NCBI RefSeq assembly: GCF_029227915.1
Contig: NC_079882.1
Location: forward strand, 29,192,001-29,256,000
Length of the DNA stretch: 64,000 nt
Source: Hydractinia symbiolongicarpus
Lineage: Eukaryota > Cnidaria > Hydrozoa > Anthoathecata > Hydractiniidae
Direction: 5' to 3'
The translations under genes and the position numbers were made by a program. This document shows, one piece after another, positions 13,917-26,700 of this stretch (position 1 is the stretch's first letter; each line of letters opens with the position of its first letter). The notes under the pieces were generated by a model that saw only the letters and a list, made by a program, of their open reading frames with translations, was not told the DNA's origin and searched no databases.

Positions 13917-14297
13917 AATTTATTTTGGGAAATTTAGGAGAACTTCTGATATTCACACGGCACAATCGTATATATAAAAGCATTTAAAAAACATTTACTG
14001 GCCTTCTTGAATTTTCTTGCTTGTCCTATTTTTAGAAATGACGTCACAGCATAAAAAAGCTAACAGCCACAACTATAAAACCCCACAGAAAACATATTGC
14101 CGTGAGCATTTTTTGTCGAAATGTAAAACAAAATGGGACTCAATAACGCCGAAGTTACTTTCGGCTCCGTAATTATGATATTAATGCGCATAAATCTTGT
14201 CACCAAACCTCTGTATGAGAAAATATCGAATATTTGACAGGAAATACACTAACTAATTTATTATCTAACATATACTTAAAAACCAAGAATATTAATG

Positions 14298-17200
14298 TTA
14301 ATCTGAAAATAAAGTTTCTTCATCTTCTGTGTCATCCTCACTTTCGTCATCAGAACTATCGTCTTCAACATCATTTTCGAGAATTATCTCGTCGTTGTCT
14401 GATCCTTGATCAACACAGTTACAGGAGCATAAATCTGTGCAAGGCAAATCGTACGAGCTACAAACACAAGTTTCTTTGGCGCAAGATGATGACTTACGGC
14501 AAGAACAAGAAACCATTTCCAATAGAGCATCTGGTGCAGGTCGTCTTAATAGCCAAATGATCTCTAGTTTCTCACCGTTGACATTCCATCCATGTCCATT
14601 TGGGCTTGGTAGGTTTGGATTTGCAACCAAAGAATTTCGAACTATCGCTGTGATATATGAAACTCTTTTACAATGATTTAGTAGTGCATCTCGAGTTGGA
14701 GGAAGCTGTTGCGGCTCAGGTGTAGGTTTACACGAACAGAACTTTTTGTAGCGTGCGTCATCTGTGTTAGTTGCACTGACTCCATATAATTTGCAAACAA
14801 ATTGCTCAATGTGTGGAAAGAGGTCAACATCAAATGTCGCAGATTTACCTAGCTTGGCAAACACATTTTGAAATATTTCGTTAGCTTTCAATAAGTTGTA
14901 TGGCTTCACTTTCCCTATGCCGTGAAATGCACTTGTGAAGTCATTACCTGTAAAAGCATGGAAAGCTGGAAGAGCCTCTGCAATTGCGGGACCAACAGCA
15001 TCTCGAATTTTGGTCACACTTAAGATTCGTTTCCGTCCACCCGAACCGATCTGTAGATAAATGTTGATTCCAATTTTATTTTCAAAATGTACAGCATATA
15101 TGACAATGTCACTGTCCACGGTTACGATGCATGCATTATCAACGCCAGTCACGCTTGCGTGGTTGCAACAGAGAAATACCTTGGTGTCTGCCTCTTCTTG
15201 GTGGTTTTCTAAGGACGATTCTTCTTCACAACATACACGACCGTTGACGACATATATTTTGAAAAATTTTGACAAACAATTGAAGTAAATTTCACGACGA
15301 TCTAGTAGACCTACAAATCGACTTTCATTGGACCAGTCGTTTAATAAAAACTGAGTGATTTCTTTTTTGTTTTCGTCGTTGCGCATGTACTTCTTCAACT
15401 GAGATGGCTTCTTTTGATCTCTTCGTTCGATGCGTACTCGGAGTGTTCCATCTGCGGTACGTCTGCTTCTCTCATAGCCTTTCACAGAATTCTGGAAGTA
15501 CTGGTCAGTAACGAAGTAGATGATTTGAGACTTACACCGCAAGATTCTCTTTAAAAGAAACTCTGATATATCCCCGAATGTGAGGAGTGGAATACCATCC
15601 AATTGCTGCAGCAAAACCATTCCATCAAAAATCGTACAACAATTCGTGGGTAAGGATTCTTCTGGGTCAATACCCTCTTCTATTTTCGCCAACAACTTAG
15701 ACTTGACTGTTTTCACAAGCCCCCCATCTGGAAGAGCAAGAGCCCAAGGAATTGGACTCAAAGGGTAACTCAAGACTTCCTTCATCGAAATATTATTGCG
15801 GTTTTGTGCAATGATTAACAACTTTGCAAACACACTTCGTTCTGCAGCGATCGTAATGTTCTTCTCTTTTACCTTACACACCTTCTTCACTGCGACATCC
15901 TTAAACGTTTTGAGACGGTTTTTTTTAATTCGATCATAGAAGGAAATTTCATTTGACTTGATTCTTTTTTCAACAAATTCTTCCATCTCTTTTTTTCCAA
16001 CAGAATGGGCTTCCAGTAAGTTTTTCTCGACGACTGTGGTAGCTTCCACACCAGAACAAATTTGAACAAGGCTGTCTCGGCTGTTAAATGGGCTTCCCCA
16101 AGAGACCAAAGTGTCGTAGCATCTCTGAACAGAAGCTTCGTCGAATTCCATTCTGGATTTACCTAATTCTTTGGGATGTGACATTTTTTGTTTGATTGTC
16201 AGCATGTCTTCGAGGATACTTATACATTTTGCAATAGTGTGGCTAGTAAATACCCATCTTTGTATAGTCCCAGGAGAAGTGCTGTATCCAGTTATTCCAC
16301 CATGACATTTTTGTTCTCTGTTAATGGTTTGCTCTATGCATTGGTCACTGGGAACTTTATTGAATTTTCCAGGAGATCTTCTAACCGCAAAATTTCCGTT
16401 ACTAAAGAGTTTTAATAAATTTTCTCAAAAAGCTACATGTTTAAACTACAAGTCGCCAACGCATTACGAAATATCAGACTTACGTGAATTCCTCACATAT
16501 TCCGGGATGTGTTTCTGGCAAGCGCAGCATCTCCATGACATAGAATGTACAATAGCGGGAATAATTGGGACGGTCGTATGCAAAAAACCATGGCAGCATT
16601 TGGCGTGTTGCGTCTAGGTGCAATTCCCAGTTACCAATTTTTAAACCTCGTATAAATCCAAACAACACGTCCATCATCTTTATGAAAGACAACCAATACA
16701 ATGCTGTTTTACCTGCTTGTTTAATATCACGTTCGTACTCTTCCATCAGTTCAAACAGACCTTCAAGGCCAGTCACATCTTGGAAAGATTGAAATGAAAC
16801 CTGAACAGTAAAAGGAATAATCATCTGAAAACATGCTGCTCTAAAAAGTCAAAAAAGGCCCAAAGAAACAAAAGAAGCTAAATATTTGTACCTCTTTTAA
16901 GCAAGTTTGGAACTCCTCCGTTAAAATGTAGTCATTGAGATTTTTACCATGCTGTACTAACCAGTGTTCAAAATGTTCAATTTTTAAGCGATAAAGCGCT
17001 TCATAAACGTACTTCAACGTGCGTATGGCATGGTTGTAATGCTTTCCATTCAAAGTTCTCTCCACAGAACGTGTACCTAAAAGCAAGAAACTCCATTTCA
17101 TTAAGAACAGGACTCACGTATTTCTCGGTAGTAGGCAGGGTTCACACTTCTCTCAAATTCATGGGACTTATATAAACAAAGGAACACTCACCCAATATGT

Positions 17201-18740
17201 TAGATTCAATAATCAAGTCACGCAAACCACCATCGGCGAACCGCTTACCAATTACAGCTATGAAAATACACGAAGTGTGAAATGCTCCCATCCTCAGTGA
17301 AATGAAAGTTTTTAGCTCCACATTGGCAGGATCTTGAAGAATTTCTACGGCTTTAGCATATATAGCTTGATCTAGAACAACGTCTGTTTCTAGCAATCCT
17401 AAGTTTGATGTGTGACTTCACCATCAAGCAAATAGTTGAAGCCGGTCCATGCAGGTATTGACTGTGGAACATTATTTTGTTTCGCTTGAAAGCGTAACAA
17501 GGCCCATATGGACTCGATACAAGCGGAAGTTGATAAATGATCTTCGATAGAGTCAAGACGAACATTTTTCATTGAAATAGGGTTGAATCTAAAAAATGTC
17601 GTAACTGTTGTTATTTATATAATGACCACATAAACACCGTTACAAATGTCGTTATAACGTCAATTCGATCATTTGTTAGTTTGCTACATACTTATTTTGA
17701 AACTCACCTTTTCTTGGTAGTGTACTCTTCCAGCTGATCAGGTATATATTTGAACGATCTTCTTCTTGGTGGCTTTGCGTAATTTATGCGTTCGCTATCA
17801 AAATCAACCATATCATCTCTTCTCAATTGAACTATTATGCCATTGGTACAATGCATCGACGTTCCACTTAAAGTTTCCGGGTTTATATCATTGTTATCCC
17901 AAACAAATGTTATGAATGATGATGGTTGTACGGAGTAGGGTACATAAAACTTCACCATTTGATTTTTTATTTCTTCGTTGGCTAAAAATGTTTCCAGGTA
18001 TGCAGTTTCGTTATATGATATGCAATGTCCAAATCTGTTCAACCATTTAACCAAATCTTTCGAGCCCGTTTTTCTTTTTGTAGCCACTACCTGTTGTACT
18101 CGTTTTTCTTTTTTGGCAGATACAGCACTCATCTTGCTTGGCAAGTGATTGACCTTAAATAAGATCAGTCAGACATTAGAAAAGTCACAAGAAATATAAA
18201 AGTCAGAATAGCCTGTTTGTGCACGATTACAACATAAAATTATAAAATTAAGATAAATATTTACCTGTTCTGCCTCTCTTTCTCTGTGACATTCGGATAG
18301 TTGAAGTTGGTTGTTGTTCTTCTATGTCGTTAACATCTCCCGTTTCATCGTCGCTTGCTTCAGCTTTTTCTTTTTTCTTTTGTATGGTAGCTAATGTTTT
18401 TGGGTGGACATACGCATCTAAACATTTCTGATGAAATTTCAAATCGGAAAGATCGCCGCTCACTAAATCAGTGACATTTTCATCATTTCGAATTTCACTA
18501 TAAAAAACGGAAGTATAGCGCTGTTACAATAAAGTCATGAAAACCATAAATTAAAAAATAAAACAATATAATCAAACTTGCAACATACCTTGCTATTTTC
18601 ACTTTTTCGGCTGATTTTTCTGTGAATGCTCTTAACTTTGTTTCTTTCTTGTAATTGTTGTTGTGTATAATACATTTCACTTCTTGCTTACTTTTTTTAG
18701 CTGGAGATAGAACGAGTTTCATCGGTTTCTTTGAGCTCAT
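14298..18740 (-). CDS. Transposase-like protein with XPG/FEN-like nuclease core and Cys-rich tail
   Basis: Exons on the minus strand: 18740-18589, 18497-18265, 18153-17708, 17588-17192, 17076-16892, 16800-16484 and 16401-14298. The last exon is 700 codons with no break. It carries EEADTK, TVDSDIVIYA and FTGNDFTSAFHGIGKVKP, in the order of the XPG-I acidic residues followed by a helix-hairpin-helix, which suggests a structure-specific nuclease fold. The C-terminal CSC/CVC cluster (nine Cys in ~30 residues) is probably a zinc module, followed by an acidic tail. VVLDQAIYAKA in exon 4 may supply a transposase Asp. Two joins are not clean: in exon 3 the reading ECCICQKRK does not continue into the downstream frame, and near 17396-17410 the frame slips. 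The copy is therefore probably damaged, or the assembly has indels. The family occurs in many animal genomes as an uncharacterised protein. Confidence 0.6.
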
Positions 18741-19258
18741 TTTCGATAAATTTTCTTTCGCACATTCATTGCAACCTGTTTTTTATCCCTCCTCCAGCTG
18801 TAGAAACTCCCGCGTTACCACATTTAGCTCACGAATAAGAACACGGGGGTTTGTGTTGTTTGTTCAAATGTAACATATTTAGTTTCGAAAGAACAAAAAT
18901 CTAAACTATCTGCTTTTACAAAAGCATTTTATATTTAAAAAAAAGAATGAAATATTGAAAATTGATAACAACAGGTAATAAAATGTATTGTTAATGAATT
19001 CATTTTACATTCACCCCCGTGAAATTATTCGATCGGAAATAAAAGAATGTTTTGCAACATTCGATTTCATAAAAATATGGCGGTGAAGGACCGAAGAAAA
19101 ACATCGTTCATACATGTTTATATTTTTTGTTTTTGGAATATATGCAAGTAGAATTAAGAAGGCCAGTAAGTAAAATCGTTTATACTAAGTATTTATGTAT
19201 CATCTGGTGAAGTTTTTGTAAGTTCCCCCGAATTTGCACGAACTCGTTTATTTTTCAG

Positions 19259-19276
19259 AACTCAGCGCCCTGACTA
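19259..19276 (-). repeat. Right terminal inverted repeat of the 13.9-19.3 kb element
   Basis: This is the partner of 13899-13916, with one mismatch over 18 bases. Confidence 0.75.
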
Positions 19277-19412
19277 TTTGCGGCAGGAAGAATGTTCCTA
19301 AAATTTGTGTGTTTACTTTTCAATGTTATTCAATACTTTGGGTTGAGCTGTACGAAAAAGCCTTTAATTAAACAAAAATTTCATTTCGTACTGACAAAGA
19401 CATGACCTAAAA
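19277..19412. other. Spacer between transposon and satellite
   Basis: Non-coding, with no recognisable feature. Confidence 0.5.
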
Positions 19413-19804
19413 GTAGAGGGCCGACGAATTAGTTTTGAAAGTGGAGGGCCGACGAATTAGTTTTGAAAGTGGAGGGCCGACGAATTAGTTTTGAAAGTGG
19501 AGAGCTGAAGAATTATTTTTGAAAGTGGAGGGCCGACGAATTAGTTTTGAAAGTGGAGGGCTGACGAATTAGTTTTGAAAGTGGAGGGCTGACGAATTAG
19601 TTTTGAAAGTGGAGGGCTGACGAATTAGTTTTGAAAGTGGAGGGCTGACGAATTAGTTTTGAAAGTGGAGGGCTGACGAATTAGTTTTGAAAGTGGAGGG
19701 CTGACGAATTAGTTTTGAAAGTGGAGGGCTGACGAATTAGTTTTGAAAGTGGAGGGCTGACGAATTAGTTTTGAAAGTGGAGGGCCGACGAATCGGTTTT
19801 GAAA
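19413..19804 (+). repeat. 28-bp satellite, fourteen copies
   Basis: There are fourteen head-to-tail units of exactly 28 bases, containing GAGGGCYGACGAATTAG then TTTTGAAA. The inner units are nearly identical and differ at C/T in GGC[C/T]GACG. The fourth unit is the most diverged, with several changes, and the last unit has ATCGG in place of ATTAG. Twenty-eight is not a multiple of three, so it is not coding. There are no spacers, so it is not a CRISPR. Confidence 0.98.
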
Positions 19805-20717
19805 GCGAAGGGGTCAATTTTATTCCAATTTTAAAATATTACTAAAAATATAACTAAAATAGTTAAAGGGCGCGAGATCAAACCAATTAAAACCTATTTT
19901 TGCTTTACCTGGATGTATTAGCAGATGATATATACAATCTCAATGAGATCTAAAAATCAACATATCCATATACCAATATACTAATATAGCAGATTAAATT
20001 TTTTTGTATTCTAGAAATTAGGAAAGATAATCTGACTTTTCAATTCGTGTAACAGTAGCACCAGATTAGATTAGTAGATTTACGATTTCTAGGGTCACAC
20101 ACTCTAGCCATATGAGCCATAAAATATGCACATCTATCTATTATCTACCTCCCATCCTCTAACATTTAATTTCATTGTAGGTCCGGCCAGACTTTGGGGA
20201 CTATAGTAATAAAATAGTTTGGTTGTAAATGAACATTATTGTGGTTCAAAATGAACGTAAATGGATAAAAAAATTTCAAAAGAAAAAAATGACGAAAATG
20301 CAGAAGTTAGAATTACATCATTTCAAAGGGAAACAATTTAAAAAGGCATCATTAGAATTCTCGACATTCTCTTAAGATTTTTCAAACATTAGCCAACAGT
20401 TTTGCAAAGTTATAAAAATTCCAGACAATCCATGCATTTAGACGTCATGATTTCTTTTTATAAATTGTGAAGATGCATTTTGAGATTTTTTTGTGGGCAA
20501 AAAGCACAAAACGTACAAATTATGTCAGTATAGAACAAATCGTATGAAAAATTAGTCTTGGTCAAAATGTTAGAATGAGAGAAAACATCAGGAATTATTG
20601 CAGTACAAATATACGGGTGAATATTACGAAAACATGTGCAGTACTAAAAAATAAAATAAAAATTTTCGTAATTTATAAGAAATTTTGTTAAAAATAATTT
20701 TCTCGTACAAAAATAAT
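19805..20717. other. Non-coding stretch with a SINE tail relic
   Basis: The segment 20104-20143 matches the 3' end of the SINE (CTAGCCAT, then ATATGCACATCTATCTAT). The rest is AT-rich and holds the 3' flank of KIF9. No gene is recognised. Confidence 0.55.
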
Positions 20718-23700
20718 TTAATGTATAATCATGCTGTTCGGTGGAGGCGCATTTCGCAAGGTTGACGTAACAGAGCCAGGGCGTTTCCTTATCGCGCCTA
20801 GTTTCCGCAAATTTGTTTGAGTTCGCGCGTTGTAAAAAGCCATTGAGCCAGGACATGTATATTTTGTTGCGATTTTTTCAGACTTCTCATTGGCTTCTTT
20901 TTCTGCATCAGGTAACATTTTTGAATTTGTTGTATTCAAACACACATCGGCTTCTTCTTTTACACCAAAGCTTGCTTCGTACCACACCTGAAATTCTGCA
21001 AGTAGCTGTTGGCGGCATTGTTTAACTAACTTTTCACAGTAAAATATATCAGAGTGGAGATTTTGTAGATGCTCGTAGTTCATTCGATAAGTGCTTTTTA
21101 AACCTTTTAGTTTTTGAATAAGATGAAATTCATCTTCATCCAAGATAACATCATCCTTTCTATCCTCGCCGTACTCCCGGGTTACAGTTAACTCTTCAAG
21201 CGCAATTTTCGTTTCGTCAATACTCAGCTTTGTTTCGTTAATACATGCCGATATTGTTTTCGCCTCATTCTTTTTATCGCGTAAAATGTCTGCAAAAAGA
21301 AAACAAAATAACGTCACGTGACAGCTTACTTTAACAAACTTGCCTCGCTTATAAGTCTACAAGCAATGTTTGCGAACTTTTACTTTTGTTGTAAACGGTT
21401 TTGCTAGCCTGGTGCGTCCTAATTTAAACCCAGTCTTTTTCATAGTAGTCATTGTTGGCTTTATTTCCTTATTGTCCATGGTCAAACGCTCACACAACAC
21501 ACTACCAACCTGGATATAATATTTGAGAAATTTTCCGTTTTAAAGGTTTTCTAAATAGACAAATATCATCACTTAGCCAGTGTCTTGTAGCCGACACGCT
21601 GCTATTGTTCTACTTTGGCAGGGGTGTAGGTGGAGTAACTAACGTCAGAAATGCGCTAGTGGAATTCCTACTATGTCTGTATTATGGAACAATCCACTTA
21701 ACCACTGGAAAAGGTACGACAATTTTGGACCTAACAAAATAACCTAAAATTGCAAGTGATGTTTGACAAGTTCGCAGTGCGTGTTACTTGTGGTTGCGAT
21801 CTTTAAAATTTCTCCCTTTTTTGATATTTTATGTCTAGGGCTGTAGATCAATCCCTTTTTACCCCATGTTGCTGCGATGATTATAAAGGTAACAAAACAA
21901 TAAAATCTATCAGGTTTTATATTTAAAATTTGGCCAAACTAATTCATACCTTTGTTTTCCTGGAAAATAGTGCTTAACTTTTTCCCATAATCCGATTTAA
22001 ACATTTCAAAAGCTTCTTGCTTCGACGGCGGAGTACTAGCACGTTCTCCAGCATCAACAGACACAACACTCGGGATATCTTCAACACTGATTTTTTGTTC
22101 GTTTTGTGGAGGAGTATTTTGAACAGGTGGAGAGCTTATTCTGCGTTCCGGTTCTGGAGTGTCTTTTGTTCTTTTACCTTTCTAAACAAAATAAGACATT
22201 TTTTAAAATGTCTAGCTTTAAAAAAATACTTTGCGAATTATTTGAGAGAGAAAGATAATACCTTCTTCGTGTTGGCGACAGCTGATGGCACAGCGGGCTT
22301 CACTCCATTACCCGCACGTCCCACACCAAAACTATTTCCGTCTGATTCGCCAACTAAACCGGTTTTTTCTGCTGTTGGCGGAGTAACCTCACTAACTAAA
22401 AGTAAAATCGTAAAATTCTATTCTATTCCAAAAAAAAATTAATGTTCACATTACTGTGGCACTTCAATTATTTGAGGAAGCGTTCATACAAGACAAGCGG
22501 TCCAAATCAACACTTTTTATCACAAATATATGTCGTAAATATATGATTAGGACAATCACAAATTTGGAAGCAAGTTGTGTGGAGGAAACACCAAGGTCCG
22601 AAATGACTACGAATTTGACAAAATTCAGATAAGTTTGAGGCTGGGCGTTCATTTTTGAGATGAGGGCGTTGAAGCATCAGAATATAAAACTTAGCTAGTT
22701 TTACCCTTTTCAGGTGAATCCACTTTCTCATAGATATCGTACTTTTCTCTTAACTTCTCCTCAATCTCAGTTTGCAAGTTTACAATGATATTTTTAAACT
22801 GCGTGAAAACCTCCTTTACTTGACGCAAATTGAGCACTGCTATCTCCGAAATATCATCATCAATGTATCTCTTCACTTGCTGTCTGATGTCTTTAATCTG
22901 AATATCAGAAAGAGGTTCGTAGTTAATCTGATTGCGATTCGTTAGTGTATCGTACATAGCAAGTTCTTTTCGAAGTGCACCAATTTCTTTTTCGTATTCT
23001 TTACACAGAAGCACGGGGTTGTAAAAACTGTTTACAGCTGGATATACTGGTACATGCATTACTCGGGCTGCAAAACGCAATGTAGATAACTAAAAGAAGA
23101 AGAAATGATTATAATAATAAAAGGCTTATAATCTATCAGAACACAGAAGCCTGAAATGTAATTTCAAAATGGCGACAATAGTGGAATTTTTTAATCTTCA
23201 TTAAGTTTTGAGTACATTAAACAAGAAATTTATGCCAATTTATCGCTAAAATAGGATTTGGTTTACCAGAAACACTAAAAATACTTTTTACAGCAACGCC
23301 TTAACCTAAAAGATGTGTGATTGACAAAATCAAGTATTTACGCAAGTCAAGCATTACGAAGAGTATTTTTAAAAACGTCGTAACTAACCGTAAAAACAAC
23401 AAGAATTAACATAAAAATAATACCGTTTCTTCTATATGTGTTTTGGTTCCCCAAATATTTGCAATCATCACAGTGTTGCAGCTCCCTCCAATCGTGTCTT
23501 TCAATACATGTGTTAACTTACTTTGTCGATACGGTACGTGTTGTCGTCTTCTATCTTCCAATGCAATAATGGCCTGTTCTAAGAAGGTCAAAGACTTGTT
23601 AATATACATGGCCTCCGCCTGTGTTTCTCCTGTTGACAACGTTTTTCCTAATCGCTCGGAGCCAGCCAAATCAACGAGGTTAATTTTGGAGGTAGTGTAT

Positions 23701-26700
23701 TTTGTTTCGGAGTCTGTTTTCGAATGAGATTCTATGTATATGGTAAAGATGCAATGCGATCGTGAAGATGCTTTGTTGAGCTGGTGTTGACTTATAATAC
23801 GATTTGATTCTCCCTGTAAAGTAATACGAAATACATCATTTATTAGTAGAAAACAGAACTTATTTTCTGGTAAACTCTAAATAATACCAAGTACACGTTG
23901 TTTTTTTATAAGAAACATACATTTTGAATTCAGCCTGGATGTTTCTTAACTTTAAGTACATTTTATGAAAATTTATAGTCAGGGAACAGGGTTTTTCTAA
24001 ATTTGAAATAGTTTTCAGCTAAAGACCTGTAACTTATCAACATACTTTTTAATTTCCTGAATATTTTGCAAGTTAGGAGTTGACAGTCTATAATTTCTAA
24101 ACTTAGCAAAGTGTGTTTTTTATAAAAAAGAAGTGATGGTAATATCAAGCAGACAATGGATATTTCCAGGACATAAGAAAAGTGAACAAACCTCAAAGAG
24201 AAAGTTTAAAGCATCTTCTTCTGTTTGTGCAATGTGACAAGCAAGACCTTTGACATAAGTGCCTCCTTCTTCATCTTCTACAATAACCAGCTCTTGCAAC
24301 GCACGTTCTGGATGTAACGTTGCTAGCAAATCAAACATTTCTTCTTTGTATATCTCCAAGTAGGAGATGCGCACAGTTATATCATACTCATGTTTCTGCT
24401 TGTTGATTTCTTCATACAAATCAGAGAGAAGGCGTGGAGTAATTCCTCTGTTCTGGAAATTATTTGTCGTACCTGTAAAGTACAGAAATTAACAGATACT
24501 CCATAAGACGGACATCTCTGATTAACGGACAGTTTTCATTACATTGGCCAAATTCTTGTCAATGTCTTATAGAAACATTCTGGTAAGGAATAAGCAGTCA
24601 CTCGAAATTACGAACAAACTTTTATGCACTGAATGGGTATTTTTGAAATCCTTTCTAATTGGAGGAAAGCTGAAGAAAATAATGCAACTGCTTTTTGTAA
24701 AATAAGGAACAAAAACATTGTTCACTAAGAGTTTTATTGTTGTTGCTATTTTTAGCATTTAGAAACAGTATAATTTAGTTCTCTTTCTGCTTTTTTCCGC
24801 AAGCCCCCAAATCCCCAAATAAGACATAAAATCACTTGACATAGAAACCAACTTTCCAAAAAACAGACATCTCATGTTAGTGGACAGATTTTTTGGTATC
24901 AATGGTGTCTGATAAATTAGAGAGACGTAGTAATGTAAACGATTTTATGCATCATTTATTTCCTCCAATTGTAATCATGTTTACATTGCCCATATGTAGA
25001 CTCTTTGAACTTCACGACAACAAAACTGACGATGCTGTACATTTTTAAAGTGCTGGAATTTAAATCATATTCTTGCAACAAGATGAATCTGTGCTGCATC
25101 ATTACCATCAAAAGTGATAAAAATAAAAAGGTTTAAAAATACTACCATGTAGGAGCAATGAAAGGTTGACAATTTTGCATTAAAGATTTAGGATTCTTAA
25201 AAGATTGTTGCTAATAACAGCATTACATTCATTCTCTCCTAATGTAATTTTTATGTAAACATTTTTAAATAGAAATAAAATCTTTTAAAAAAAAAAAATT
25301 CCTGACAATAATGAAACGAAAACACTTTTTGCTCTTAAATTTTAGCTCTTAAATAGTTGTTGAAAAATTGGACAATTGATTAAATTTTTTTTGTTCAATG
25401 TAACAAAGTGAAAGATTTGTAAATAGCAGTATAGATGTTTTATATACTCAAATTCCTCTACATCGAATCTGTTCTTATTACCTCCTGTCAAGTCTTTCTT
25501 GGTCTACCTTTGGACATTGCCAAAGAAAGTATCAAGTTTCTACACTTTCTTCCCAATTATCCTCCTCCATTCTTTTCAAGTGTCTCAACCAACTCAATCT
25601 CCTTATCTGGATAACATCTTTAATGCTATAAATACCTAGGCTACTTCTTAATTTATCTGAACTCACTGTCCATATCTCACTACTGTACAACATAACACTT
25701 CTTACACAGGCCTCATACAACCTATACCTTTTATCGCAATTGGCTCTGCTAGACAAAAATTGAATTACTACCAACCCCAACTCTTGTAAACTCCACAAAG
25801 CCAGTTTCTAACTACAAGGTCACACTTGGCTTAAAAGCTACTAATTATGACTTTAGAATTTACTCTAAACCCTTCTTCAATTTTTCACATTTTTTAACTA
25901 ATTCTTCCATTAACTTCATCAACAGCACTTCCAAGACTAAATCAAACAACAAAGGACTAAGCACAGAACCCTGATGTACAACTTTTTTAACACTAAATTC
26001 TTCCTAAGTGAATCATTAATCCTAGCACAACTTCTAGTATTGCTGTACATAGACTTTATTTAACTTAACTAGCCACTTATCCACAACTATTTTTTTCATA
26101 GCCCATCAAATGACTTTATGTTAACTCTATCAAAAGCTTTCTCTTAATCTACAAAGGCAAAATAGAGATTCTTTCTCGTTCCTCAATACTTTTCCTGAAG
26201 CTATTTGAGTAAAAATATGGCATCTGTAGTGTCACACCCTGAAATAAAACCAAATTGCATCTTATCTATATCAATTCATTTTGTAAGAAACTTATCAATT
26301 AATCTTTCAATAACCTTTTTCCTTAATTACTTGATCAACCAACTTCAACCTTATATAGTTACATCTCACTAACCCTTACCCTTAAAACAATTCACTATTA
26401 CACTTGACTTCCATTCACTCGGGATAGCACCATCCTTTATAATCTGATTAGCAAGACTTATAATAAGCTCAACTCCAGTATATCCAGATGCTTTAACTAT
26501 CTCTGCAACAACATCTGATCCTCCTGCAGCCTCATTTTTCTAATAACCTCTACCCACTACCCATTTTGTCTTGATCTGCATCATCATCAAGCAAATTATC
26601 CCAATCAAACTTAAAATATTTTTAACCTTATATGCCTTGTCAAAACTGTTAAATACAATAACTAACCCAGACCCAATTTTTTATAAAACTAAAAAAGATT

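Larger units (their letters stand above)
13899..19276 (-). mobile_element. DNA transposon with imperfect terminal inverted repeats (Academ-like)
   Basis: The left end reads TAGTCGGGGCGCTGAGTT. The reverse complement of the right end reads TAGTCAGGGCGCTGAGTT. A second inverted pair sits inside at 13995-14020 and 19144-19169 (TTACTGGCCTTCTT in both), at similar distances from the ends. TTT flanks both sides (13896-13898, 19277-19279), which could be a 3-bp target duplication, although this is weak in AT-rich DNA. The cargo is one minus-strand gene with an XPG-like nuclease core. XPG-like nuclease plus Cys-rich finger plus 3-4-bp duplications is the published description of the Academ superfamily, as I recall it. 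Confidence 0.65.

Noticed and set aside
14234-16617. Plus-strand ORFs opposite the transposase gene
   Set aside because: They are shadows of the minus-strand coding exons and have no family features or splice context.
17396-17420. A 23-base GT..AG intron that would restore the frame of the transposase gene
   Set aside because: It is far too short to be a spliced intron in an animal; a small indel is more likely.
19413-19804. A CRISPR array
   Set aside because: The 28-base units are directly adjacent with no variable spacers, and the setting is an animal genome.
22464-22731. A small minus-strand gene in a KIF9 intron
   Set aside because: Two overlapping open frames run here, but neither has protein similarity, and one is the read-through of the 22705 donor.
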